From positions 496,001 to 560,000 of the forward strand of contig VWZF01001848.1 in NCBI GenBank assembly GCA_013396755.1: 64,000 nucleotides of DNA, in the 5' to 3' direction. Both the position numbers and the translations under genes were made by a program. A model generated the notes under the pieces. The model saw only the letters and a list, made by a program, of their open reading frames with translations, was not told where the DNA came from and ran no database searches. Shown one piece after another: positions 1 to 11,852 of this stretch; the stretch's first letter is position 1, and the number at the start of each line of letters is the position of its first letter. The DNA comes from Sclerurus mexicanus. Taxonomy: Eukaryota; Chordata; Aves; Passeriformes; Furnariidae.

Positions 1-1673
1 AAGACTAATGACATGAACTTAATCTAGTTTATCCAGTTTGGTTTTTCTTGAATGCATCCTCTGGAGAAATGGAGATCTCGCCCATTGCAGCCCATGTACG
101 TACCTAAAGAGAATCACAGTGTGGGAGTTGAGCAGTGGACGTTCTCATCTTATCTGCTTTATATTTTTTCTCATGGTTAGATATCTGCTGAATTTTACCC
201 AGAAAGGTATATCTGTTTCTGTACTGGTAATTTATCCACACCTATTTGTAGTGTGACCTTGCATAAAACCTCATATTAATTCTTGTTTCTCTTTCCTTAT
301 CCGTGTAACGGGGCTAATAATATCTAGCTATTTATAAGGATTATTCACCATATGTCCAATTATATTGAAAGGTACCAAAAAATGCAGCACAATATTTCCT
401 TTTGCCTCACTATGCTTATTTTCATTTGGCGTGTGATTTAATAGGGATAAAATTACAAGGATTTCTGCATCCGCAAGCACACAGAACAGATAAATCTAGC
501 ACACTTCAACATATTTCCGCATGAGGTATAGGAGTTTTGGGGGGAAGTTAATACCACAAATGATGTTTCATGCTACTTTTGGAAAGGGAAAAGTCAATAT
601 GAATGTTGGGGACTAAGGGATTTTCACTGATAACTCTGAATGTCCCCTTTCTCTTAAGCTAGTTTTGATACAATTTTGATTTCATAAACCACTACTTCAC
701 ATAGCCACTAATTATGAAAAACCAGTTGTATTTTCAGAATATAATGACCTTACCCCTTCTTAATTCTCCCAAAGTGTTACCTAGATGTGGTGCACACTGA
801 ATGCATTCGCTGCAGAGGTAGATACACACTGCTAGCATGAAAATTAAATAAAAGATAAAAAATGTGGAGCATGGTATCTCATGTTTCTGTTCAATACTGT
901 TTCACATTTATACAAGGTATAACCCTTCAAAAAGAGTTTTTCTCCATTAAACACATGACATACTTTTGGTTTTCTTTCAGAAGTAGATCTTCCATCCTCT
1001 TGACTCTTTGTTGACTCTTTTCACATCTGTTCCAATTTGGACTCATCTTTACTGAGTATAAGGACCTTGAACTCTGTATCACAACTGGGACCTTGGATGG
1101 GATCACAGATACTTCCCTGACTAGATCACATAGTATTGTGGAAAAATTAGCTTTTCACATGGCTGCTTCTCACATCGACATTTATAATCCTTTCTGTGAC
1201 TGACCCAATCATAACGCCTGATACAGTTTGAGCAGACCTGCTGAATGGCTTGCACATCAAAGCATACAGAGGAAGCTCCTTCTGAAATGTCTTCTGAGGA
1301 GTATTTACTATGCTTCTGAGTGGTAGGGGGCATTCATTTTGTTGTTGTTGTCATGAAGGCCAGAAACCTTGGGTTTGACTCTTCTCTTGGACATTACAAA
1401 CTAAAACAAAGCTACTAAAGAGGCAGGAGTGGAGAAGGCTCCTGTAGCTCACAACTCCATGACTCCATCTCTTTTCTCCTTTAGGTAAGGAAGTAGAGCT
1501 CTATATCCAGTATTTGGGGTTTAACAATGGATGAACTGATCAGCTCAAGTTTCATCATGCAAGATAGAGAGGATGCTAGCAAGTGCAGAGAACATACTTA
1601 AAAAAGAATGTATGATTTGCTGCTTTTAAAGACAAGTTGTATGCATCACTCAAGTTCACAGTCTGTGTCAGTT

Positions 1674-1694
1674 ACCACCACCACCACCACCACC
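1674..1694. repeat. (ACC)n microsatellite
   Basis: Seven trinucleotide units in a row. Confidence 0.9.
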
Positions 1695-3066
1695 CTTGGC
1701 ACTTTAGATCAAGTTTGAATAGGAGCTGGGATAGTTTTTTCAGCCTACATCTGGCTGGGAGGTTGAAACCACTATCTCTCCCACACCTGTTAACTCAGTC
1801 TGCACATTGACTGGGAGCTCTTCTCTTCCTTACCCTTCTAATTTTGCTGTTGCCTGCAGATTTATCTCAGCTGAATTTGCAGCACAAAAACGTGGTGAAG
1901 TAAAACACAGAGCAAAGAAGAAGAGTTTAGTCAGTCAGAAAAGTTCATGAAAATTGTGACGCAATCCTAAGCTGAGCAAGCCAGAGCTATCCAGAAATGT
2001 CACTATGCACTGAGAAGACATGCATCAGAACAAAGAAAGGAACAATTGTATGAGTCATGGGCTGTGAGAAAGAAAACCACTTCTCTATAAGGGTTGAAGA
2101 TTACCCAGTAAAACTTCAAGTTAACACAAAGCAAAATATTCTTAGTTCTGTTTTACTGACAAAAATATTCATTTTGCATCATCTTCTTTCATCCCAAACA
2201 AATCTTAGAAAAATGTTTCCTTCTGTCACATTTTACACAATGCAATCAAATAATATGGAATATTTCAAGCCATCAATGTTATTTCTGTTATTTTGAATTG
2301 AAACAATCTTTTGAATTCAACATGAATTTTTTTAAATGGTTCATATCAACTCAGAACTGCATATTCCAGAAATTCCACTAAAATCCAAAAGAAAGGCACC
2401 ATACTTTACTTACATGCAAGATCCTAACTACAGTTTGAGATATACCATATTGATGGGACAATGTCTCTTCAAATCATGTTTGCAAGTATCAGAGACAAAT
2501 CAGAAAGATTGTCTTGCCTACTTTGTCAGCTTACCAGGTTCATTTCTGTTATGCTTGCATTCTGTAAAAAATCATCAGTTAACACAACCAATTTTTTTCT
2601 ACATCTTTTGTATAAAATAGCTTTGGTGATGACATTTAGTACTTGCAATTTTGAAAAAATTGAATGTAAGTAGATGATATTTGGGATTGGAATCTATTTC
2701 TCAACAGCATTATTGTAACAAGGATTGGCCAAATTTTGCACCATATTTATTTTGAACCATATTTACTAACATAAACTGTAAGAAAAAAGATTGTTTCTAA
2801 TAGTACTTCTGATACTTTTTATTTACTCTTCAGAAGTATTCAAAAGTAACTCTCATGAATAGCAATTATAAGGAAAATTAACACGAATACTTATGTAAAA
2901 ATTTGTGCAAGAAAGAAATATTTGAGGTTTTGTTTCTTTGTGATTGAAAGCCAATCAGAAAGTGGAAAAAAACACCAGTCATACAGCAAGAATAGTAAAA
3001 CCTCACAGCACTATTATAGCTGTTCTCTAGTACCATGTACCAACAAATAACTATAAAGTTCATGAA

Positions 3067-3096
3067 TTTCTCTAAAATTCAAGAATTTTAGAGAAA
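3067..3096. repeat. 14-bp perfect inverted repeat with 2-base spacer
   Basis: The arm TTTCTCTAAAATTC at 3067-3080 and its exact complement at 3083-3096 are separated by AA. The 30-base structure can form a hairpin or cruciform. No flanking features suggest a transposon end. Confidence 0.85.
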
Positions 3097-4086
3097 GCAT
3101 CTAATTTTTCACCTCTAAGGCCTCAGTCCTCTAAGGGTACATTTGTGACAGTCACAAATGACTAAATTTAATAAATCACTTGTTGCAGCTAATTTGCTCA
3201 TCTTTGATTGCAAAGAAAATGTGACAGACAGGTTTGTAGAGCAAGGTTCAGAAAGACCTGCAGAAATAGTAGGCAAGAATATACTACCACTGCTATGTAT
3301 TTTGGAAGCAATTACTGGTGTCACAGAAGGCTAAACTTGAACATTTGCCTACATCAGGATATCATATGTGTAGTTTCTGCAGCAGAAATATAACATTTGC
3401 AGTTCACTTGGAAGACATTTACCGCCCAAAACTGTATTTATGTTACAGTGGTCAGATTTACTTTGATTTACTATAGCATCTTACTATTTAATAACTCACG
3501 CTATGTACAATACTGTTCACCATATGTCCAGAAATGGGGAAAAAAAAAAAAAAAGAGAAAGAAGCTGAAGTATCTTTTAAACAAGCACGCACATGTGGAA
3601 AGGCAATGCAAATGTACATAAATAAACATATACATAACATAAATATTACAAGGTCTGATCAAGTCTCCTGAAATTTCAATCTATCAAATACAATTGTAGG
3701 TTCACCGGGAGAAATTCATACAAGTCACAAACAAAACCAGAACAGCAGTGCATGACAGAAAAACTGTCCAGGGAAGTGGGGTGGTTTGCAGAGGAGGATG
3801 CACACATGTACCCTGAGAGAGGGAAGAGTACCCAGGGAATGGTTCCAAGCCATATAGCTGCCACAGAGAAGTGGGGGATAGAATGAGCAGTCATGATGTG
3901 CAGCTGTATTGGTGCTTGGTCTTCAATGAGGAGCCATCTGCAGCCCTTGGATCCCCTTAGTTAACATCTTGGCACTTGAAAATTAATGGAAATGGTGGTA
4001 CTAACTTGCATAAGTGGAAGCATGCATTTTTCTCATGGACAGAAAGCAATTGCCAGGATCAGGGAACAATATCTCTTATACGTTTT

Positions 4087-4655
4087 CACAGAATCACAGA
4101 ATCATGGAATATGCTGACTTGGAAGGGACCCCTCAGGATCATCGAGTCCAACTCCTGGCCCTGCACAGGACACCCCAAGAGTCACACCATGTGACTGAGA
4201 GTATTGTCCAAATGCTTTTTGGACTCAGACAGTCCTGGTACTGTGACCCTGGGGAGCCTGCTCCAGTGCTCAACCGCCCTCTGGGTAAAAAAACTTTTCT
4301 GATATCTAACCTCAACCTCCCCTGACTCAACTTCATGCCATTTCCTCAAGATCTGTCACTGGTCACCACAGAGAAGAGGTCAGTGCCTGTCTTTCTGCTT
4401 CCCCTCACAAGGAAGTTGTAACTGCAATGAGGTCTCCCCTCAGTCTTTTCTTCTCCGGGCTGAACAGACTGAGTGCCTTCAGCCATTCCTCACACGGCTT
4501 CCACTCTAGGTCCTTCACCATCTTCACTACCCTCCTTTGGACACTCTCTAATAGCTCGATGTCTTTTTAATACTGTGGTGCCCAAAACCGCACACAATAG
4601 TGAAGGTGAGGCCACACCAGAGCAGAGCAGAGTGGGACAATCACATCCTTTGAGC
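4087..4655 (-). mobile_element. CR1 LINE 3' fragment
   Basis: On the plus strand it begins with the reverse complement of the CR1 terminal 8-bp repeats (CACAGAATCACAGAATCATGG). It then runs through the familiar conserved CR1 3' segment (CTTGGAAGGGACCCCTCAGG, TCCAACTCCTGGCCCTGCAC) and back into the 3' end of the ORF2 region. The element is therefore in minus orientation and 5'-truncated. The left end is sharp; the right end near 4655 is where similarity fades. Moderate divergence and no intact frame. Confidence 0.92.
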
Positions 4656-7600
4656 AGTGTATTTTTATTAAATAATAAAACCAAATCAACAGAAGGCACT
4701 ATAAATCTGGTCACTAATATTTCCACCACAGAATTGAGGTGCATCCATCCATCTCTTATCACAGGACAAATTATTTAAAATATCACAGAATCATTAATGT
4801 CTCTTTTCCATCCTTTTTTGACCACAAAAGAAAGTGTTGTATTAGTTTACATACTGTGAATTTCTGTGTAGGAGAGACAGAGGCAAAGAGCTGAGGATTA
4901 CGTTTTGCTTTAATGAAAGGTAACATGTTTGAAGGGGCACTATCCTCTCTTTATCAGTAATTTTGCATTTCAACAATCCCAGTATAGTAAATCAGCTTTT
5001 GGTTTCACCATTTTTTTCCAAATACATTGTCTGCCATCTTTACAACTGAGATACGAGAAGTAAGCACTTTCAGTAATTTGAGTATTTCACAAATTCTCAT
5101 TGAGAAAAGACTCATCCTGTATGACAGTATGTATGACAATGAAAATTGGTGGAAAATACTACAAAAAGATACCTCTGATACCATGAGCTCTGCTGCTCTT
5201 GTGGGAATTTAGCACCTAATTATTTTTGCTTTGTTTCTGAACTTCTGTAAGAAGTACATGAGGGGATAATCATCTGTAGGAGCTTTCATCATCTGCTGCC
5301 TGATGTAGAAAAGCTTCAACTACACAAGTACCTCCACTCCTGGAGACTTCACAATCTTCCCAGAAATGTTACAGTGTTATTAATAAATATCATAAAATCA
5401 CATTTCTATTAGCTTAGGTGCTTAGGGACAACCACGTAGCAGTTACATGAAAATTGCATTGTTTGTATTTTTCTTCTCTGTGTGCTATCACATATAATCT
5501 GGATTTAAGAGCTCAAGCTGCAAGGTGAAGGCCAAATCAGAAACATGGGCCACAAACAAGCAAGCCTCTACCATTATACAAATATTATTTCTCCCTCATT
5601 GCCTGCATATGCAGACATATATGCACCCCGAATTTTCTAATTCCCTAATTGACAATAGATAGTCTGAGGTTCTTTTCGTATGATGACAGATATGATAAAT
5701 ATTGATAAATAGATAAAAGGCAAATTGATAAATTATATGGAAAATGCCTACAGGGTAGGACAAGAAATTATCAGATTTCCGTAGCTGAGATCATTAGTGC
5801 TTGTGAAGAAGGTAGCCTTACTTCATCAAAGGCTAAACAGAATGTGCGAAATGGGGTTACAAATGAAGGCCAGTAGAACACTGCAGCTTTCCTACTGCCA
5901 CAGAACATGAAGTGAAGTGGTGACTCCACCAGAGTCAGAGACTAAGGCTCTGTTGATTTTCCTGGACTAATATTTCAGTGCCTCGTTCCTGTCCTGTGAG
6001 CTCAGCATCAGCTGCAACACTTCAACTACTCCTTCATGCTCATCTCTGAGGGCATACAGGAGAGACGGGTACCAGGCTGCCTCCTACCAAGACTTCAGTC
6101 CCCTGGCTTTGCAGTTGACCTGGTGTTGCTGGAGCTGGATGGTCTACCAGCCTATTTTTGGACTTGTAAATTCTCTTCTAAATATTCAAGAGCGAATTGT
6201 TTGCTCTCTGGGTTTGGGTTTCATAAGAAATTTGCAATATTTAAATATTTAAATTATTTTTCCTTGTGGCTTGTTTCTTTTTTGGTTGGGTTGTTGTTTT
6301 TCATAGGGACAGGACAACCAGTATTTTCTTATTCTGCTTTCTTTCTGCATTTTTTGCTTAGATCACCATTTGATTTATTTCAACATCATTCTTAGTACTA
6401 TATAGGTCTTTCAAGAAATAGCACTAAGGTAAAAGACTAGACCACACTTTCTTTTGGGTAAAAAAAAAAAAAACAACCCAAAAAAAACAGACAGGAGGAG
6501 GGGAATGTGAAATTCCACAAGGATTCAGGTTACTCCCCCTAAGGCTCCCAGCAAAATGACAGGCTCCTTCTGCCTTTCACCTTCAGAAAGACACTTACAG
6601 TTGAGGCTGGGCACTTGTCAACAGTACCCAAGTTTTGAGCACTTTCCAAAAGAATTAGCAGAATTACGGAATTATGGCCTTCTACACTCTAGTTTTGCCA
6701 GCTGACTCTTCCAGAATGGGTAAAAAAAAACCACCCTAGTGTAGATAAATTTTATCAACATAAGAGTACTTGCAACATTTAATACCTGTTCAGGTATTTA
6801 GGTGGTTGTAGCAAAATAAAGTAATTTTCTATTGCAGCCAGAGTTGGGCTTTTGCTTTTCTAAAACCCACATTTCTCTCTGAAACAGGCTGGTTTTCAAG
6901 ACTGTAAAAGCTGAAAAAGCACTTGCAAAAATTAATCTTAAGCCACTGAACCTCCAGGTATCTATTATTTTTAGTTTTACCAAAGCAACAGCACAAACAC
7001 GTCTCTACGTTGGTTTTGAGGATCCTGGAAATGAATAAACAGTTAATGGGGAAAAACCTGCAGGAACACCAAAATTATTCTCTTTGTCTTTTCTTTGCCT
7101 GTTAAGTTTCTTCCCTTCAGTTGCTTTGGATCATCGTACAAAACTGTTACAAAAGATTATTGTTAGTCTAAGAGCAGATGCTCATAGGAACAGCTTTTAA
7201 ACTGAATATTTTGCTTTTTCCTAGTCCCAGTGTCAGAGTTATCTATTGTGGAAGCTTCAGGTTACTATCTATCCAAAATGTATTTCATTACAGTAATCAC
7301 AGGAAGATATTTTCACAAGGAATCAGCACAATGTATAATGTGTGCTGTAATGTTATGGAGAAATATATATTATAATACATAACCATAATAGTCCTAAATG
7401 TCTTAAGTCGTGCCTGAAGTATTAGTTGCATGGGCAAAACTGAAATGTTTTTTTTCTCCCTGAAGCAGGCATATAATTTTTTTAGCTGCCAACAAGCTGT
7501 GAAAGAGTAATAACTTTAGGAAGTTTCCATGTTTTAAGTACCCTGCTTTAATCAGTAGAATTGCCTAGTTTTATCTATTCAGTCCAGAATATTGTAACTA

Positions 7601-10600
7601 TTTTGGTCAACTTAATTTCTCATTCTTTTGACTGCAGGTAAGTATTTCAATGAAAAGCATGGCTAGTATTTCAAAATTAAGCTTCATCACAGTTGCTTTG
7701 CAAGGACCCAGTACATGCACTGTATTTGGTGTTATTCACATTTAGGGACTAAAAGTACAGAAGTGTTGTAATAGATGATAATGTACCATTCTTAAACTAT
7801 AGGCATATTGCAAAGTACAGAAGAATACTGGGAATATACTTAAAAATCTACCAACAGCATTTACTATATTATACTTAGTGTATGCCAGAAAGACTTTTAA
7901 GACATAAAAGTACATGGCAAACTCTTTTGGTATAACATATTCTTAGTGAAATAAATAATGTGCATTAATAATAAAATAAGTATTGGCCTAAACTGTACAG
8001 TCAGATCAGGTTTCCTGTTAAGGGGCTGATTGTCCCAAACATCCAACCAAAATACAATGAAATCTGTGTTTATGGTTAAACAATATTCAGATTTAAACTA
8101 TATTAAATACCATTTCTGATTCATGGCTTAGTTGAATATGCCTTGCTAATACAAGAGTCCTAGTGATTTGACTGCTGGCTACTGTAATTACAGGATGAAT
8201 TAAAAAAAAAAAAAAACACCACACACAAAAATCCCAAAGGGAGCAGCAAAAGTGGTCTGCAGGCAAAGACAGGGACCTGAAGTACTAAGATACAAACCTC
8301 AAAGGGGAAAAAAGGAGTAATATCAATGGACTGTTCACTGCCTCTTCCAATATCAGCACTAGGGGAAATTAACTATTACTACAATGAAAGAACTAACGGA
8401 AAACAAAATGAAAGGGGTGGCATTTCATATAGTGTGTCATTGCACAGCATTACTGCTTGTCACAGGACGCTGGTGGGGCTAAAAGTTTACACAAGTTCTC
8501 AGAAAGACCGGACATGTTCACAGAAAAGATATTCATAGACTATTACTAAATACATACAAAGAACACGAGGCTCAGGAATTGCCTGGCAACATATGGTTGC
8601 AAGCTGGTGAAAGCATTGGAAATATTGTCCCTTCTTTAAAACTCTTATATGGTAGGATATCAGGTAGATGGACTTTTCATCCAAACTGGTAGAGCTACTT
8701 TTATGTTTGAATAGATCATTATTTAAAATAATTCTGGTTCCTTCCAACAGTGAATTTAGTGTAAATGCATATGAATGACAAGAAATAGAAATTATGATTC
8801 AGTATATAGGACACCAGCAAAAAATATTTTTATAATTTTATCATACTGCCTTATTTAAAAAAAAAAAAAAACCACAACTTTTTTAAAAAGTAACACATCC
8901 TGTTTATGATTGAATTTCTTGAACTTTCTGAGGATACAATTTTCTGATTAGATTTAAATCATCACCTTTCATGGAAATCTGGATTACATTTAACATGCAG
9001 TCACAAATAATTCTCAGGAACTCAGTCCTAAACATGGATCTAATGATACACAGATTGGCCAGCTCCTGCTTTGCAGAAATGAAGCACTTGTTCAATTCTA
9101 AGCCCTGTAGCTGAAACATTTTAAACACAGAGTAACACTGACAGTGTACTTATCTGCAGAACACAGGCCCCTTTCTAAATTGCAAGCCAAGTTTTTAGCT
9201 CATAGTGGATGTTTGGTGTTATCTTAATTCAGTGAATTATGTATTCACAAAATAAACATGCATTTAAATGTTAATGATGCATTTTAGTCAGCAAAACTGG
9301 TGTATTTATGCCCTGATTGGAAATCTAAATATCAAAAATGTCAATGGACAAACAGAAAAGACATCCTCTGCCTCACTCCAACTTTCTGAGTGATATTTTT
9401 AGTTAAAGAATTAAAACTGGGAAAGACATTTTGTGATAGCAAAAGGCACAAATATCAAGAATCACTCTGGATTAGAAGGCTCTCTAAAAAAAGATCTTTT
9501 CTCACAGTAAAATGTCAGTATACATTACCAGCTACTCTGTCCTTCAAAAAATTACATTCACATGCATCTCCAGTGCTCATAATCCAGCTCATACTAATGC
9601 CCACAGACTGTCCTGCTGATTGTTTGGTTTTGGTGTTGTGTTTGAGTAAGTAGGGCTGAAACCTAAGAACGAATTTTAAATAAACTGTATTTACTTCAGA
9701 CTAAACCAAGGAAGATGGTGCAAATAAAATAAATCCCCTTGAGAATACTCACAAGAACTCTAAAGATGTCTAAAGAACTCTAAACTGTCTAAAGATGGTG
9801 TTAAATACAGTTTACACAATACATCTTTAATATAAGCAGAGAATTCAGTATTTTGTTTCTTTCCATTTCATTCCTAAACACTTGATCACTATTCATACAT
9901 TCTGCAGTGTCATGAAAATACTCACAATATTTTACTTTATAAGGGTTTGCAGTTTTTTATTTTGAACCAATTATTCATATTTGCATGCAAAGTCTCATTA
10001 CTCAAAGCCACTAATACAAAAAAGAACAGCAGAATCAAGTGATTTGCTACGTTAGCCATCTCAGCATGAATCTTAGCTAATACAGGGATATGTTCAAAGA
10101 TCCTCTGAATTACAAATTAGTATTGCACAAATTCCAAAGCATGACTCTAGAAATGAATAAGCTCAGTCTCTATGCAGTCTCTATGGTGTGTTCCAGCCTG
10201 TGAAACCATCAACCTCAAACATGAAGGAATTTTGTTTCTCATAGTGTGTATCTACCAGAAAGAACAGACAGCAGAGCAGAACTATTTTTCCTTTCTGTCC
10301 TGCTATTAGGAATATTTTGTGTTTTGCAAAATAGACAGCAGGTTTATTTTCACTTCCCTCAACAGCTATTGGGTTAGTATAGGTGGATTTTGGGAGATCT
10401 TGCCACAAGCCCATTTTCCATAGCTCTGCTGCTTGAAGTTCAAGATCTGACTTTCAGGATTTCTGCCATTAATAATTAGAATTGTTGGTATTAATTGGCT
10501 GGATCAGAGCACAATAGTTCCCAAACTGACATTCACACAATTCTTTCCCCCTTTCCTGTGTACTAGATTTGTATCCTTAGGATGTTCTACAGCACACATA

Positions 10601-11593
10601 CACAGTGCTGGGTAATGGTGGGTGCAAACCAGGTGCCTTCTGTAGCCTTCACTGTTCTTGTAAATCCTAACATCTGTCATTTCTATTCAAAGGACTTCAC
10701 CTGAAATTATAATGAAGTTTATAATCTTGAAAGGTACAGAATTAATTACCTGATTTTGAATGTGACCCTTTTATTCCTCCCCTTTATCCCTCTCTACATT
10801 TCATTGTGGCCCCAAGCTAAACTCAGGAAACATACATAAAGAGGCATAAGATACTCAGGCTAAATTCTCCTACTTCACAAACAACAGTGGTCACTTTTCT
10901 GTGCTTCACCAACTCAAAAGGAGATTTTTTTTTTTTAAATACAAATGTTCAGTCTTCTGCTTTCAAGGAATACTTTGTCATTTAGCATGCTTTTATTTTA
11001 TCCCCAACACCAAATGCATTCAGTATATGTGAACATACCAGTAGCTGTCAAACCTGCACCTATAATGGGACTATGATCCTACATTGTTCAAACCAGATTC
11101 TCATGGATGACATTCAGAACTCCAATATTCACCTAAGTACCCCAACAATTTGAAGATCAGGGAATAGTTGAGACAAACTTATCTTTGTGCCCTGAAAGTA
11201 GCAGCTGTCAGAAATACAGAGATGTCAACCTGATATCCGGTTCCAAGGCAGGACCTTCCAGCTCCAGTAGCTTCAAAAGACTCTGCAAACTCTGTGCTTG
11301 GCCTTCTCCCAAGAGTGGCAATTACAAAGTCTGATGACATGCAATGCTTGCTCTTTTATATCCCAAATGCCTGTTTTTTAACTCATGACAAGTTTCGGAT
11401 CCTGCTGTCTCACATAGCATGGTTCTAACTACAGAACTAAAAATAAAATGTGGGTGCAGAACAATGTCTGTTGGTTCTTTGGGTACTTACTAAAGCAGAA
11501 GCCAAAAATAAACAAGACTATATATTATATTTAATACATGGATACATTCAAGACGTTTCTATTATTATACAATTTGCATATTTACCAAACCAT
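4656..11593. other. Non-coding, AT-rich, probable intron
   Basis: No gene or recognisable element. There are several A-runs (6461, 8201, 8857), a cluster of TGATAAAT-like direct repeats near 5690-5740, and a short tandem of CTAAAGA units at 9754-9797. The open frame at 9128-8904 (minus) looks protein-like by composition but lacks splice sites and family resemblance. Confidence 0.6.
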
Positions 11594-11606
11594 AAATTGG
11601 AACGAC
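11594..11606 (+). repeat. Left target-site duplication of the RTE insert
   Basis: AAATTGGAACGAC, identical to 11840-11852. It marks the 5' truncation point of the retrotransposon. Confidence 0.85.
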
Positions 11607-11839
11607 ACCACCCATAAAGCAGCTGCTTCCTTTGAGAACACACACAGGATCAGTCTTGAGGAAAAAAGGCAACGCAGGAAGAACCGTGCCTTGCCAGTAG
11701 TGCCGATGGAGACTTTCCACTGCGCCTTTTGCAATCGGACTTGCCTGTCTCACATTGGCCTTTTTAGCCACCAGCGTGCTTGTAGCAAGCATGGGTAGAG
11801 CTCCTCCCAAATCTTCGTTTGCAAAGCCTAGCCATGATG
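11607..11839 (+). mobile_element. AviRTE-like RTE retrotransposon, 5'-truncated 3' end
   Basis: A 233-bp insert flanked by exact 13-bp duplications. It encodes the last 63 residues of an endonuclease-reverse transcriptase in an undamaged frame ending with TAG at 11796-11798. It has a basic linker (EEKRQRRKNRA) and the C-terminal zinc-finger-like motif CAFCNRTCLSHIGLFSHQRAC shown as Cys at its first, fourth and eighth positions with a downstream His and final Cys. That tail, ending in GLxSHxRxC, is typical of RTE-type retrotransposons. A very short 3' UTR (41 bp) ends in ATGATG, as RTE elements often end in short tandem repeats. AviRTE is the RTE family known in birds, so it is the best guess. 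The frame upstream of 11607 is host DNA and not part of the protein. Confidence 0.78.
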
Positions 11840-11852
11840 AAATTGGAACGAC
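11840..11852 (+). repeat. Right target-site duplication of the RTE insert
   Basis: AAATTGGAACGAC, directly after the ATGATG tail. It has no mismatches to the left copy, which argues for a fairly recent insertion or low local mutation. Confidence 0.85.

Larger units (their letters stand above)
1..4086. other. Non-coding, probable distal intron
   Basis: No gene is recognised. The stretch holds an (ACC)n run at 1674-1694 and a near-perfect palindrome at 3067-3096. If the CpG-island exon is ARHGAP18 exon 1, this is part of its first intron. Confidence 0.6.

Noticed and set aside
1121..1333. Cys-rich 70-codon minus-strand frame, considered as an ARHGAP18 exon
   Set aside because: It does not resemble any remembered ARHGAP18 segment and lacks flanking acceptor and donor.
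6036..6395. 119-codon plus-strand frame with hydrophobic C-terminus
   Set aside because: The Phe/Leu-rich end comes from T-rich sequence; no gene context.
8904..9128. Protein-like 74-codon minus-strand frame
   Set aside because: No splice sites at the ends, no recognised family and no start context; probably chance in AT-rich DNA.
11538..11606. N-terminal part of the 86-codon frame at 11.5 kb
   Set aside because: It lies outside the target-site duplication, so it is host DNA that happens to be in frame with the RTE fragment.
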